Shown here: piece by piece, positions 11,590-26,965 of the stretch
Numbering within the stretch: the first letter of the stretch is position 1
Layout of the letters: every line of letters starts with the position of its first letter
Origin: Trematomus loennbergii
Taxonomy: Eukaryota; Chordata; Actinopteri; Perciformes; Nototheniidae
Length of the DNA: 64,000 bases
Assembly (NCBI GenBank): GCA_012861695.1
Contig: JAAOOA010000055.1
Span: forward strand, 2,073,712-2,137,711
Direction of reading: 5' to 3'
Notes under the pieces: generated by a model
Told to the model about the DNA's origin: nothing
The model's database searches: none
The model's input: only the letters and a program-made list of their open reading frames with translations
Made by a program: the position numbers and the translations under genes

Positions 11590-12010
11590 TGGCCTCCTTT
11601 CAGGGCCATCACTTAAGGGCCCTATTAATAATTTGACAAGTTTTCTCAAAGATTAATTACGGCAAGCTTCGAGGCTGCAATTATGCAGGGTGGAGAGACT
11701 CTGTAAACCTTCTCCAGCTCCATTTCCAGGCCCAATTTTCCACTTATCAACATGTCAATGTGGAAGAGAAGTTGTCTTACAGTCTCTCCGCAGCTCGGGT
11801 CCCCATTAGTTGAAGGAAATAAACAACACTTACTGGCAAATGCTCACCAATCCCCTTGCAGACAGCTGAGATTGAATGCAGGATGGGAGTCAATAGGACC
11901 AATTCTCTGGACCTGGTTGCATTAGAGTTAGGGAAGTGGTAAATCTTTCCAATTCTAATGAATGATAATGCTAAGATTAGGGTTTCCTCTTCACTTGACA
12001 GCTGTAGGAA
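11590..12010. promoter_or_regulatory. candidate conserved non-coding element
   Basis: High-complexity unique sequence without an ORF. TAAT/ATTA cores are dense between 11625 and 11690 (for example TTAATAATTTG and GATTAATTACGG), followed by a balanced-composition stretch to about 12000. Such islands in a desert beside a developmental regulator are often enhancers. This is inference from composition only. Confidence 0.28.
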
Positions 12011-12565
12011 TATAAATGGGCTTTGTTTAGCAGGTATAATGTCTGCCCCAAAACAACGTGACTGGGTTCATAAATCAAGTAAGCTAGGATCATTTTCTTA
12101 TTTCTATACAATCTGACTTATTTTCCAACTAGCAGATTGGCCCCTTCTGGCTTCATTCACTTCCTTTCCAGACCCTGATTTGACTTGGTTAAGACCAACA
12201 TGCTGGACCAAAAGACATACATTGCCAACACACTCCATTAATAGCAGCTGGTATCAGAACCCAATCATCATCAGAAACACATTTAACAAACCACCATAAG
12301 ACTCAGAATCAGAATTTAACTTCCAAGGTAAATTCCACCATGAAAGGCAAACTCTAGTAGGTCTTATAGGCAGTCAAAGTCATACACTCAAAGCAATTAG
12401 TGCTGGAGTTTGACCCACTTCTGGCTCTATATGATGAAGTGTTGAACTTGTGACTGCTGGGTGAGGTGGCAAGTAGCAGCCAGACACCATACATCACCAC
12501 CGAAGAGTGGAGGGCTCCTGTCCTGCACAGCAGATGCTGGTACCGAGCCAGCAGGCCTGTACTCG

Positions 12566-12608
12566 AGTGTGTGTGTGTGTGAGAGAGAGAGAGCGAGAGA
12601 GAGAGAGG
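12566..12608. repeat. compound (GT)n(GA)n microsatellite
   Basis: A GT run (12566-12580) passes directly into an interrupted GA run (12581-12608). The overlapping ORFs on both strands (12354-12748) are driven by this repeat. Confidence 0.95.
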
Positions 12609-13079
12609 GAGAATACAATGCAGCGAGTGTCCCCATGCTGTGTTCTGCCAGAGATAAGAGCCACCTGCCTGTCCCACTCTCCCCTCTGCTGAGTTCAAAC
12701 AGAGCCCTCAGTCTCACTACAACTCATGTAAAGCATGTATACAAATGATCCGTGTGTAAATAATAATTGCCACATTAGAAAATATTACTTTTATTATATA
12801 TAATGCTATTTTGGCCCATCTTAAGCCTTATTTGTTTTTTATTTATTATGACGCAGCATTGGAATAGTCTACCAATAGTCTACTGTCTGATTTAAATATC
12901 ATTATGATGTATATATATATTTTCCTCTCTGTGTTGCATGTTGAAACATTACCATCTATGTTTGCACTCAGTGAGGAAGGGGGGGGACGGAGAGGTGAAC
13001 TCGGAGCACAAAGCCCAGATTGTTCCTCCTCGCTGTCTGTCCCTGATAACAATGAGCCATTCATTTGCCTCGCGATGGG

Positions 13080-13270
13080 CCCTAATTAATTCCAACTTTA
13101 CATTCTGACCTACAATCTCCCCTGCTCATCCCCTGTTTTCCCCGGATCCATCAATTAATGCATCGGGCCAGATGACTTCACCCTGTCTCCATCCCCTTCA
13201 CTTCACTCTTTATAGTTTAATTCTGCGGGCAGCCAAATGTCATTACAGGCTATCAATGACTTTAAGCTCT
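13080..13270. promoter_or_regulatory. candidate conserved non-coding element
   Basis: Unique balanced sequence with TAATTAATT and CAATTAATGC homeodomain-type cores and no ORF. Its texture differs from the simple repeats around it. Function is inferred from composition only. Confidence 0.25.
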
Positions 13271-13969
13271 TGTATTGGTCTCCTGGCTGACAGAAATATT
13301 GATAGCTCTTAAGGCACTAAATCGTAAACTTTGTTGAAATAATGATTGGTACTTTGCAGGTCATGTATAGTGGGTTCATTGGAGGGTCTTTTGCTGAAGA
13401 GATGAACCCTAACTTCCAACATCATGCCTTGTGTTCTCCTATAGTTCAACAGGTTGAACTTACTCCTACATCCTCCCAGAGAGTTTAACGGTTCACTCAA
13501 TTGTTTATAATAAGTGTAGGTGGTGACAGGCTGTTGTGGCTACAGAAGGAAGTATTTTACTGATATTTAGAGTTTTATCCCTCTTTCTTCTACAATAAAT
13601 TTACATTTACTATTCACGCTACTTAATAATAAATCCTGCTTCGTACTACACTTCTGCTGCTCTGACATTATCTCCGTCATTTAGGGCAAATATAGACAGA
13701 GGGTTCATTATCATTTTGTTCGACTATTAAGTACAAATAAGGTGGTTTTCCAGACGTACACCCTCACTGATCTGCACATTATACCTTCCTATCCCTCCTC
13801 TCCTCTGTACCCACACTCCCCCTTGACACCTCACCCTAGTCACCATGCAGCTCCACACACTTTTGCTCACACACATCAAAATGGTCCCCTTGCCGCAGTC
13901 TCAGCCCCTGCTCTCCCCCTGACAAACAGAGCTTGGCGCTGTTTCCTTTTCCTGCCCTACATCCGAAGT

Positions 13970-14135
13970 GCAAGGAGCGGGAGGAGAGGGGCGCTGAATT
14001 AAGAGAGCGGAGGGAGAAAGAGAGGATGGAGCATGGTGGAGGGGGGGTTGACATGGAGACGGAGAAGAGAGGCGAGAGAGGGATATAGGAGGGAGAAGGC
14101 ATGAAATGTGTGGGAGGAGGAGGAGGGGGAAGGCG
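13970..14135 (+). repeat. polypurine-rich tract
   Basis: The plus strand is strongly purine-biased (GGAG, GAGAGG and GGGGG blocks) for about 165 bases. It lies just upstream of the paired GT/CA microsatellites. Long purine tracts can adopt triplex structure. The 184-codon minus-strand ORF over this area translates these tracts and the CA array, and is not a gene. Confidence 0.75.
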
Positions 14136-14261
14136 TCTGTGGTGGGGGGGCACAAAATGAGGAACAGAGGCTGCTTTGTCGTTAGCAACAGCAAACTTTA
14201 CGGCGATCATTTGCTGCTTTCGCTCTGCGGCCTCAAAGAGCAGCAGTCTGTTTGTGCTGGG

Positions 14262-14268
14262 AGTGTGT

Positions 14269-14355
<87 letters not shown>

Positions 14356-14377
14356 TGTGTGTGTGTGTGTGTGTGTG
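14262..14377. repeat. (GT)n microsatellite
   Basis: Nearly uninterrupted GT dinucleotides on the plus strand over about 116 bases. It pairs as an inverted counterpart with the (CA)n array at 14474-14614. Confidence 0.97.
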
Positions 14378-14470
14378 GTTGTGGGTGCACGGTTGTGTGG
14401 CGGAGTGTGTCTACGGCGGCATGTGTGTCTGTTTGAGGCTAAACATGAAGGAGCTGTAGTCCGCCTCATG

Positions 14471-14473
<3 letters not shown>

Positions 14474-14534
<61 letters not shown>

Positions 14535-14565
14535 CAACACCACACACACACACCACACACACACA

Positions 14566-14606
<41 letters not shown>

Positions 14607-14614
14607 ACACACAC
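14474..14614. repeat. (CA)n microsatellite, interrupted
   Basis: CA dinucleotides with a few ACCAC/AACAAC interruptions in the distal half. Together with the GT array 96 bases upstream it could form a long imperfect hairpin, or it may reflect an assembly artefact. Confidence 0.97.
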
Positions 14615-14997
14615 TCAGGATATTGGGTTGGTTAAAGAGGCAGTAACATGAAGCTTAGCTTGGCACAGGTAGACTAGATCCTTGATAAGTAACTTCCTCT
14701 TTGCTCAGAGGGGATTATGCGGAGGCCTACGGAAATAAGATCATGGACATAATTTCTCTGGCAATAAAGAATAGCCTATGAAATTGTTCTTTGGCTGAAG
14801 GCCATTATACACATTATATATATAAATAAGATCATGCCAACATGCTGGTTGTAGTTTTCCAAAAAGCCTGTTATGCATATGTTCATCTTGATATGCAAAG
14901 TGAACATGTCTTGCCAGAAAGGACAAAAAAGGACTGATACCCACTATCTTATTGAGAAACTGTTTTGAAGAGGTTGGGGGACTGTACCAACTAACAG

Positions 14998-15175
14998 TTA
15001 AAGGTGGGGTAGGTCATTCTCTTCAGAAACACTTTTTGTTATATTCCACTCTTAACATCCCGATAGCAATGAATACATTAAATGCTTTGACAGAAATACA
15101 TAAACAAATGTCATCTGTGGAAGCCGTGGCGCTGTAAAAAGCACGACCAATCATCTGAGCCGGCCCGGCTAAAAT
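14998..15175 (-). mobile_element. truncated MITE, TTAA-flanked family (reverse copy)
   Basis: It starts with TTAA followed by AGGTGGGGTAGGT, then carries sequence matching in order the reverse complement of the full copy at 45121-45505. Shared blocks include TTGTTATATTCCA, ATCCCGATAGCAATGAAT, CATCTGTGGAAGC and AAGCACGACCAATCATCTGAG. It stops at GGCCCGGCTAAAAT, so the other end and its inverted repeat are lost. It has no coding capacity. Confidence 0.85.
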
Positions 15176-18100
15176 ACTGCATATAGTTCAGTGACACATA
15201 CATATAAGGCTTGATCCAATCTTGATAGTATAACTCTTGGTATCCCACTCTTTTTACTAACCTGTGATCAGTCTCTCTTTGCATCATAAGCGAATCCTGA
15301 CTCTTTTGAAGCCTTTTGGCAACTTATCCTGTAAAAGACAAAAAAACACGGTGAAATGAATGACTATGCCGATTCCAAGTGCAGGCAATCTATTCTTACC
15401 TCAACTACATTTAGAACGAATTAAAGCTAACTAAATATCTAAGCTTACAAGGGCGTATTATTTTCTATAGGAATGTGAAAATGCCCTGACTCCTGCTCTT
15501 ATAAAATACAGAATTCATCACACAACTGCTCCGGTTTCTGTGTTGAATGCAGCCACTGAACCTGCCCACAGGCGTGGACACCTAATAGTCCACCCAACAG
15601 CGTTAAATAAGCAAAACTCAAGTAGGCATGATGATTTCATTGGCTGTGGTCTGTGCCAAAAAGAGGGAATCTGACTCGGCTGTGTGTAGTAATTTCACGC
15701 AGATTTCAGTCGAAGGAACGCAGTTAATGTAATGTTTCACGAATCACATCCATAGGGAATAACTAAACTCAGTTTGGCCGTTTCAGGAAGAAGAAAGGTG
15801 AAAACTAAATGCTTATTTGAAGATGTCAACAAGATTTAATTAAAGGATTGCTAGGTTGAATCAATTTGCAGCCTCCCTCTCTTGCCCGTCACAGTGAAGG
15901 TTTCTCTGAAGGCCCATTCATCCTCCTTCCCCTGTGTGTCACAGCCAAGGCCTGGGCAGCACAGTGTGTGTGCGAGGGCGAGGGAGACAGTGAGTTTTGG
16001 TCTGTAAGGGTCTCTTTCTTCAGGGTCATTGAGCGCAGGTGACCACAGGAAGTTGTTTTCCAGAGCTTTTCCAGTGGTGTGTGCATGTGTGTGTGTGTGT
16101 GTGTTCAGCTTAGGGCCGTCTCACCACAGGAACTTCCTCTTTGGGCAAACACACATACATGCACACACACACTCACCTGCACACTCAAAATTCCTACAGG
16201 ACAAGCACTCCCATGTGTTTTTCATCTGGCGGTGGTGTCGGCGCGTGCAGGGGAAAATCAATGTTAACGGCGGTGTGTTCATGAGACCTTGGAGACTTCA
16301 GCATTGATTTTGACTTCGGCTTTGATAGTGTATGGCACAATGTCGATTTAAAGTGAGTGGTTGAGCCATCACAGGAAGAGGATTCCTGTTTTTCAGTGCA
16401 AAAGAATTACGCCACCTTCTTTGAAAGCTCCTGAAACAATCCAATATTTAACATTTGAGCTAAAAGCTGATTATAGTAAGTAGGTATAAGAGTGCTCTGT
16501 GCCCCGTCACGGCAGACATGCATAGTTATTTTGATAGGCAACTTAACTAGCAGGAAAGTGCCACACTCTACACCAAATGAGCTCAAGTAAGACTCTGTTT
16601 TCTATATTAATCAAGCAGGCATTCCAGGCTGAAGGAATTCTGTTGTTTTTGGCTCTGGGCCAGCTGCAGCGCTACTTCATAAGACGCCTCGCAGTGAGAT
16701 GACATGTTAAGTGTGCGGCATGTTTTCTCTAACTTTGGGGTCCCTGCAATGAGGCAATCTCTGTCTAGTGGCCTACAGCGAATCAGAGATGGAACGTACG
16801 GTGAGTTCTGTAAACACACACTTTATCAGAACAAAATGCACTTGAGCTTCATTATGAGACATTTTGTTCACTTTTTGAAGTGGCTTGAAGGCAAACTGAA
16901 CTTTGAATTCTCACTTTCGCTAGGAAATATCAACTATAATGATCGTGCAGATCCTTCTTTCAGATGGATAAATGAACTCAATCTTTTGAGAAACGTACAG
17001 ATTCTGAGTTTATCGTACATGAAGTAACGCAAAATAATTACTTGGAGAATGTTTTTTGGAGAAATGGGGTCACTGAGTAAGGTAAAAAGTGTAATTTATA
17101 AAGTCAGTGTAACGTACAGATTCACAAATTATTAGATGGGGTATTAAAAACGTTCACATGTCCATTCTCCACATTTCTTTAGATACTAAATCCGCATAAA
17201 TTACACTTTACCAAAGGAATTTCTTTAAATCTTGACATTATTTAAGGCAATGTGACCAGATTTCATCAAAAACGTAATAGCTTTTGCATTGTTTAGGCAC
17301 CCCACCGTCTCCATTGATGTAAAGCAGCGTGTTTTCCAAACAGAGGAGCCTTTATCTTGTGGAATATTGCACCTGTGCCGTTACAGAGTGGATAGCCCTG
17401 GCAGAAAGCCTCTCTGTCTTGTCCCTGGTGGTTTGAAACGTAGAGGAATCTGAGGTATGCTCACAATCTCTGCAGCCATTGACACATTTCTGTCTTCAGG
17501 CCGGGGAAACACACACATACGCGCTCTCATGTGCACATTTTGGACGCACAGACATATACACACACCTCGGCTCGGCTGTCATCATGGGCTTGTCAACGTG
17601 TCGCACCTGTGAATGGTAACCAGAGCCTCTCATAGCTGCCTGACAGACTCAAGAGATCAATTTCCTCCAACAGAGAGAGAGAGAGAGCATCGGGAGTGTT
17701 CACCTCTCAAAGTATAACATGCCTTCATACTAAATAAATACATAATTGCTTTGATATCATTGTCCAACAGTGCAAAAATGATCATAAAACAACAACCTCT
17801 CAGATAGGACAGAGGTGGTTGAGTTCTTTCTCGACATTTGCCCATTTCCTGTGCAACATGTACATGCACGCAGTTTGTGGTCAACACTTCTAAATAACAA
17901 GTCATTCAGGGTCGTCAGAAGCAACAGTGTAAAGCCACAGATCACACACTCTTTTCGTCACACTGATCTAACACTATATAAGCTTATATTTAACCAGAAG
18001 GCTGACGATGAAAAAAGTGTTATCCATCAATTTCTTATTTACCAAGCAGCATAAATTAAACAAATGCAAAGCACGTGCCTGTGAGTCTCAGGTGTATATG

Positions 18101-19331
18101 AATATTTCACACTGAATCGCACTTTGCAGTTCAGAGCAACACGTCTTAGTTACAGTCCTTTAACCTCCAAGACATACCCAACGCATCATTAAGTTTGAGT
18201 CATTGAAAAAAAGAGGGAATCTGTTTTAAATGGAGCTGAATGGCACACAGGTTGATCATATCGGTGTCTTCCAGAGCTTTGTTCCACATGATTTCACCCT
18301 CTCCTCTCACACTATCTCCAGCCCTCTACAGAAGGATGACAATGGAGACATATATAGTAATATCACTGGTCCAGTTCAAACTCGTTGCATCTTCTTTTTC
18401 TCCACAGCTGAATGGATTTAAGAGTGTGTGTAGTCTGCTATATCACTTTTCTCTACCACAGCATCAGTTATGCGAGTGTGGATTTGACTTTCAAATGCCC
18501 TCACCCTCTTTCCTTGTGCCTTGATTTGAATAATGTCATGTCGGTCTCAATGACACTATTCAGGTAGAGGGTTACACGATGCCACTGAGGTGAATGGGGC
18601 ACCTGGAAAAGGAGAAGTTGGCTTGCAAATGTGGCTAGAATAAGAATAGAAATTCTTAAATATGGAAATATATTTTCCTATTGCATGTTAGAGTCCCATT
18701 CGTGTGTGGAAAATGACTTTTCATTTCCCACATTTTATATCAAAAGGACACTGTCGCATTCGTGAAACAAGCCAATTAATATACGCTTCATAAGTAACTA
18801 TCAAACTTTAAAAAGGCAATTGATTAGATTGGATTCAATGTCATCAGTCTCCAGGAACTATGCTAATGCTACTGAGTGCTAATGTTGCACCAATCTATGT
18901 AAAAATACATTGTTTGCTTTTGTCACATATCTGTGCCTAACCCTAACCCTAGAGAGTAAACTCTTCTTATATTTATAGTCTGTTAATGATTGCACACATG
19001 CATCCACATGTGCATGCACGCCCCCAAAACACACACCCACATAATTGCCACCATCACACTAGTACACACACTAAATGCGATGAGGTATAGTGAGCTGTCA
19101 GACCGCACTAATTCCTCTTTTTATGTGTGTCTGTCCTACTGTGTAGCAGAGGGATCAGGATTGCCTTTCAGGATAACAACTGAAGCTCTAAGCTCTTAGT
19201 GTGTGTGTGCGTGTGCGTGTGTCTATCTGGGGGAACAACAATTGGCCGCTAAGCTGTAAAGAGCCTTGCAGCCACGGTGTCGCCAACAAATATCCACTGG
19301 CTGTCAGCAACGGACCGACTCCGTTGGTGCT
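15176..19331. other. intergenic, no gene seen
   Basis: Mixed sequence with short microsatellite bursts (GT at 16081-16104, CA near 16160) and no ORF above 107 codons with coding character. A two-copy CCCTAA motif near 18940-18957 is too short to be an interstitial telomere array. Confidence 0.5.
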
Positions 19332-23119
<3,788 letters not shown>

Positions 23120-24060
23120 CAGTCAGACTTCAAGGTTGTTTAATTTCAAACGTTAATATATTTGTCTTCTAATTCATAGTGAACTATTCATCCAGCTTTG
23201 ACACTCCTACAGGTCACCTCACAATCTGCAGCAACGACAGTAAGAGGTGACACATTAACAATGCTTTCTCAAAATAAATATTTTTCATTATAAAATAATA
23301 AACCTTCAAATAAATATATATATTTTTTAACTTTACACTAAGCAATGTTGGAATTAGAAAATAAATTTCTCATATAAGGTCACTGTACAATTTACAAGTA
23401 GAAGGGATAAGATTTTTCTTTTGTAAATTACATAAAATGATTGATATACATTCCAGTGAATGTACAAACATCGTGTGAATGAAGTTACTGATTCATATCA
23501 AGGTGCCTCTGGTGTGGCAGAAATCTTTTCACAGTTGAAGTATTATTATATGTACAAAAATAAAACATCTGTCAAACTCATTTTCTAATGTACATACCCT
23601 TTGCATTTACTACTTTACATACAGTTAGTAATAGGAGTCTGTTCTTAGCATATAAGTTGTATTAAATGTTAAAAAAAAGGATATCCATTTGGACTCTCAT
23701 ACAACAACACCATATCTGGGCACTTGAGTGAAGAATTTCTTTTCAGGACAAAACAGTAGTTGGATATGTCTTTTATCATATGGAGCGCTTATTTTGGTTT
23801 ACCTTTCAAGTGATACTCATAACGCCAGGGTGAGTGAATGCTCCTCCAGTGCCTTTTGTAGTAACATTTTTGTCAACCAGCATTAAAAGTTGACAACTGA
23901 AGGCAAAACTGACTCTGCCCAGATGTGGTAGACATGAAGATCTTGATGGGAAACACAAAAACTCAAGCACTCTAATCAAACCGTTCAACTACAGAACTAC
24001 AGGGCTGTTTACAGTCAGTCAACATGGTCCATCTTTCTTCAACATACACCACCGTCTTGT
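23120..24060 (-). other. spry2: 3' UTR of the Sprouty gene (inferred)
   Basis: AT-rich sequence follows the stop codon at 24061-24063. On the minus strand no AATAAA occurs before a single ATTAAA variant at 23144-23139, which would place cleavage near 23120 and give a 3' UTR of about 0.94 kb. The 3' end is an inference from this signal alone. AU-rich segments could act in mRNA turnover, but I see no clear clustered ATTTA array. Confidence 0.55.
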
Positions 24061-25086
24061 CTACGTTGGCTTGCCAAAATCCTCACAGTGGATAAGGTTT
24101 GTGTTCTTGCACCGACAGCCGGGTCGCGTGCTCCGGTCATAGCAGCTCTGGCATGCGCCGACACATCCTTTAGCGGGGAGGTAGCACAGGAGGCAGGGGA
24201 AGAGCATGGAGAAGAGCGACACGGTGGTCCAGCGGACGCAGCAGTGCGACTGTGAGCATGAGAAGGGCTTGTCAGCACACGTGTCCTCGTCGTCGCTGGA
24301 GCAGTGGTAGAACAGCCCCTTGACGCAGCACACGCACGTGCCGTACTCTACGGCACTCTGCAAGGAGCACACGCAGCGGCGGCTACACATCCAGCAGGAA
24401 GGAAGCACCCGCGGGCGTCTGCACTCTGGGCAGCAGCACCGACCACAGTCCTCACACTTGGTGGTGTGTATGCTTTTATTTGTATTGCTTCCACTGCCTG
24501 GCACAGCCAACAGAGCCCTGGGCTCATCGTTCAGGGGTTTCAGCTCCTCTGAGTTGAGCTCTGCACGTTTGGGCTGGGTTCTGATTATCTGGTTGCTGCC
24601 TGCCGGGCTGCTGATGAGCCTCTGGCCTGAAGAAGAGCTCCCCACGCTGGTCCTGATGCTATTCTGGGAGTCCTCCACACTGGAGGACATGGAAGCATTT
24701 GTGTTTCCATGCCGAGTCAATGAATGCAGGTTACGGAGATTATTAGGCAGCTCTTCCCGGGTCTCATGCTGCCCACTTGTCCTTGATCCTGGTGACGTAA
24801 TCAAGTCACTCTTCTGTTGCCTCTGCAGAGAGGCCGGAGATCTTTGGGCGACTGTGGGCCCTTCTGTGTACTCATTACTACTCCCAGATATCCGGATCTG
24901 ATCCAGAGATAGCACTGCTGGAGTTTGGAGCGGCCTGCTGGTCAACCCAGGGTCTGGCGGACCATCACGGGTTTGCGGAGGCCGAGGTTGCGTTCTCCCT
25001 TCGTCATGCGGAGTGCCCGGCGATGGCGATGACCGCCCTTGGCGTCCTCCTCCCCCATCGCTGTCGTTCTGACTTGTAGAATCCAT
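24061..25086 (-). CDS. spry2: Sprouty family protein, best match Sprouty2 (341 aa)
   Basis: Sprouty proteins are membrane-recruited, growth-factor-induced inhibitors of receptor tyrosine kinase-Ras-ERK signalling. Seen here: a Pro/Arg/Gly-rich N-terminus (1-55); the conserved block VLSLDQIR then NEYTEGPTV (58-79), where Tyr73 corresponds to the regulatory tyrosine that binds the Cbl TKB domain; a Ser-rich segment (131-160, SSSSGQRL); IIRTQPK (167-173); and the Cys-rich SPR domain (about 211-327) with YGTCVCCVKGLFYHC, CSQSHCC, CYLPAKGC and RPGCRCKN. Start: ATG at 25084-25086, 48 bases into exon 2; the open frame runs further upstream only through the splice acceptor. The whole CDS is in one exon, as usual for the family. 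VLSLDQIR, NEYTEGPTV, CEDCG and the ending GKPT favour Sprouty2 over 1, 3 and 4. Oddities: it is longer than human Sprouty2 (315 aa) at the N-terminus, has Phe275 where family members have Cys, and lacks the PxxPxR tail motif. A Sprouty2 paralogue remains possible. Confidence 0.96.
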   Translation of the reverse strand: MDSTSQNDSDGGGGRQGRSSPSPGTPHDEGRTQPRPPQTRDGPPDPGLTSRPLQTPAVLSLDQIRISGSSNEYTEGPTVAQRSPASLQRQQKSDLITSPGSRTSGQHETREELPNNLRNLHSLTRHGNTNASMSSSVEDSQNSIRTSVGSSSSGQRLISSPAGSNQIIRTQPKRAELNSEELKPLNDEPRALLAVPGSGSNTNKSIHTTKCEDCGRCCCPECRRPRVLPSCWMCSRRCVCSLQSAVEYGTCVCCVKGLFYHCSSDDEDTCADKPFSCSQSHCCVRWTTVSLFSMLFPCLLCYLPAKGCVGACQSCYDRSTRPGCRCKNTNLIHCEDFGKPT

Positions 25087-25134
25087 CTCGGGACTGAAGG
25101 GGCACTCTGGCTGGCATGGGACACATCTGAAGTC
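25087..25134 (-). other. spry2: 5' UTR part of exon 2 (Sprouty gene)
   Basis: Exon 2 begins at 25134 after the acceptor CTGTTACAG and runs 48 bases to the start codon. No ATG occurs in this leader, so translation from exon 2 should begin at 25086. Confidence 0.75.
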
Positions 25135-25176
25135 CTGTAACAGAAAAACACAGTTTATATCCGGCTGTGACAAGCC

Positions 25177-25198
25177 ATGCAAATAACGTCATGCAAAT
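25177..25198. promoter_or_regulatory. paired POU octamers with CRE-like core
   Basis: Two perfect ATGCAAAT octamers (25177-25184 and 25191-25198), 14 bases start to start, flank AACGTC; on the minus strand this reads TGACGTTA, one base from a CRE. The pair lies about 43-64 bases inside intron 1 from the exon 2 acceptor. Octamers are binding sites for POU-domain factors. Whether they act here is untested. Confidence 0.4.
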
Positions 25199-26699
25199 CA
25201 TAACCGATATCTGTACAAGCACCACTATGGAAATAAGGCCTGACACACAAATGAGGAAGCGAGATGGACGTTACTGATTACATAGATGATGTAATGTTTG
25301 GAGCCAGAAGTAAGAGTTGTTTGGGCATTTAGGATCCGCTTTTGGCTTTAACCCAAGAGTGTGTCTATGGAACAGCTATGGCTACTATACAAACTAAATA
25401 ATGTAGATGATACAAGTTCCATTTCCAGGTATCATGTTTATGAACTGAAATGGTTGAGTGAGAAACTTTTTTTGCGGGGCATTCCGGTAGCTTAAAGACA
25501 TTAAACATGAACACGCCAGCTTAAGTCCGGCCAGGACCTTGTTGCATCTCACAGCCCCATTTCCTGTCGTCGCTATACTGTGAGCAACAAAAAGGCTTTA
25601 AAAGCACAAAAATACTTCTAAAACAAGTCAATTAATTGGCAACTATGTTGGATATCAATGAACTGCCATATGCTGGTTTAAAATGAAAACATACTGGTTC
25701 TTTTTATTTTGTAAAATAGCCTTAAACTTGACCAGCTGGATGATTAAGAAAATTATCCGATTTAAGCTGCAAAAATGTGTTGATTCATGAATCAATCGTT
25801 TAACAGAGGGAAGTAGAGCACTTTACTGAAGACTGATATGGGCCAAACAGATGACACAGGAATGGAAATGTTAGGCTACGTGTTAGAGTCAGTGTAAACG
25901 GCAGATCAAGGCCTCTGCTCTTTTAAGTTTCTAACATTGACCCCAAAGTCTGACCTCTAGTCTATAGGCACTCATAGCGCCACACCACTCATTATCTCCC
26001 CGATTTATAATAATAAGAAAAAAGTATAAATAAATGCAAGGGACAGGGCAATATGCTAAAATATTCAAATGCAGAGGCCTTGTTTTCACCGACATATCAC
26101 ACCAAAGCATAGAAACTGACAGTGTTGGCCTTAATTCTCCTTCCTTGTGGTAATTAGCTTTCAAATGGCATCTTAGGGGTTGCGAGGTACCCCCCTTTTC
26201 AATGACAATACAGGAAGGGCTTTTGTTTGTTGCATGACAAATGGCCTGCAGCAACCTTGCCCATTCTAACGCATTTTGCATTGTGACACTCTTGAAAAAA
26301 GGAAGATGAGTGACAAGATAAAAAAAGTTAGGAGCATGAAAGAGACCATGTAAAGTTTGAGTGATGCGTTCAAAGGGGCGGGAGGCAGTGAAGGACTGCT
26401 CTCTGTGAGCATGCATGGGGGTTCTTTAGGATTTATGAGCCTTTTTGCTCCAAATGAAGGGCTTCCAGGCACACTCAAATGTTAGCCTGTTAAGGGGGGG
26501 GGGACGTGCAGCCACTCACCCCCTCACAGGGCCCTGTGTGCAGGCCATGTTGGCCACAGTGGGAGGGTGAAGTGGGGGGACTAGAGGAAGTAAACTGGGG
26601 CAAACTGATGGCATCAGTTCTTAAAATGACAGGCTAGGGATATGAAAAGAAAAACTGACAATGTGTGTAGAGGTAAATATATAAATCCAATAAGTCATA

Positions 26700-26965
26700 T
26701 TGTTTCTGATGCATATCTGACAAGGCAGTGATTTCTGCTGTGTTAAGCAGATTGATATTAACATTATGAGTGCAGGAGATTAATAGTATCTTGTGCAGAG
26801 AGAGTGCACTTTATGAGCAAACACATGTGCCAACTCGGACACGACTATTTCCTAATAAAGCTGACACCAGCAATGAGATGAACAATTACATTAGACATTA
26901 GACTCAGTCCATGCGAGCTAATTTTAGATGCAGGAAAACCACACCTTTTATCAAAAATAGATACG
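26700..26965. promoter_or_regulatory. candidate intronic regulatory element
   Basis: Complex unique sequence in the promoter-proximal part of intron 1 with several TAAT/ATTA cores (GATATTAACATTATGAG, GATTAATAG, CTAATTTTAG) and no ORF. First introns often hold enhancers. Called from composition only. Confidence 0.25.

Noticed and set aside
13836..14390. 184-codon minus-strand ORF (and 97-127 codon ORFs across it)
   Set aside because: Translates a CA/GT microsatellite and a polypurine tract (Thr-His, Cys-Val and Pro runs); no real protein signature.
18940..18957. CCCTAA repeats (interstitial telomere)
   Set aside because: Only about two units; chance occurrence.
24304..24901. 82- and 193-codon plus-strand ORFs
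   Set aside because: Antisense shadows of the Sprouty coding exon.
24061..25086. Assignment of the gene to Sprouty1, 3 or 4
   Set aside because: VLSLDQIR, NEYTEGPTV, CVCCVKGLFYHC and the GKPT ending fit Sprouty2 better, although PSCWMC resembles Sprouty3/4; a phylogeny would settle it.
25931..26416. 161-codon minus-strand ORF in the Sprouty intron
   Set aside because: No family signature and it lies between well-formed donor and acceptor of a 5' UTR intron.
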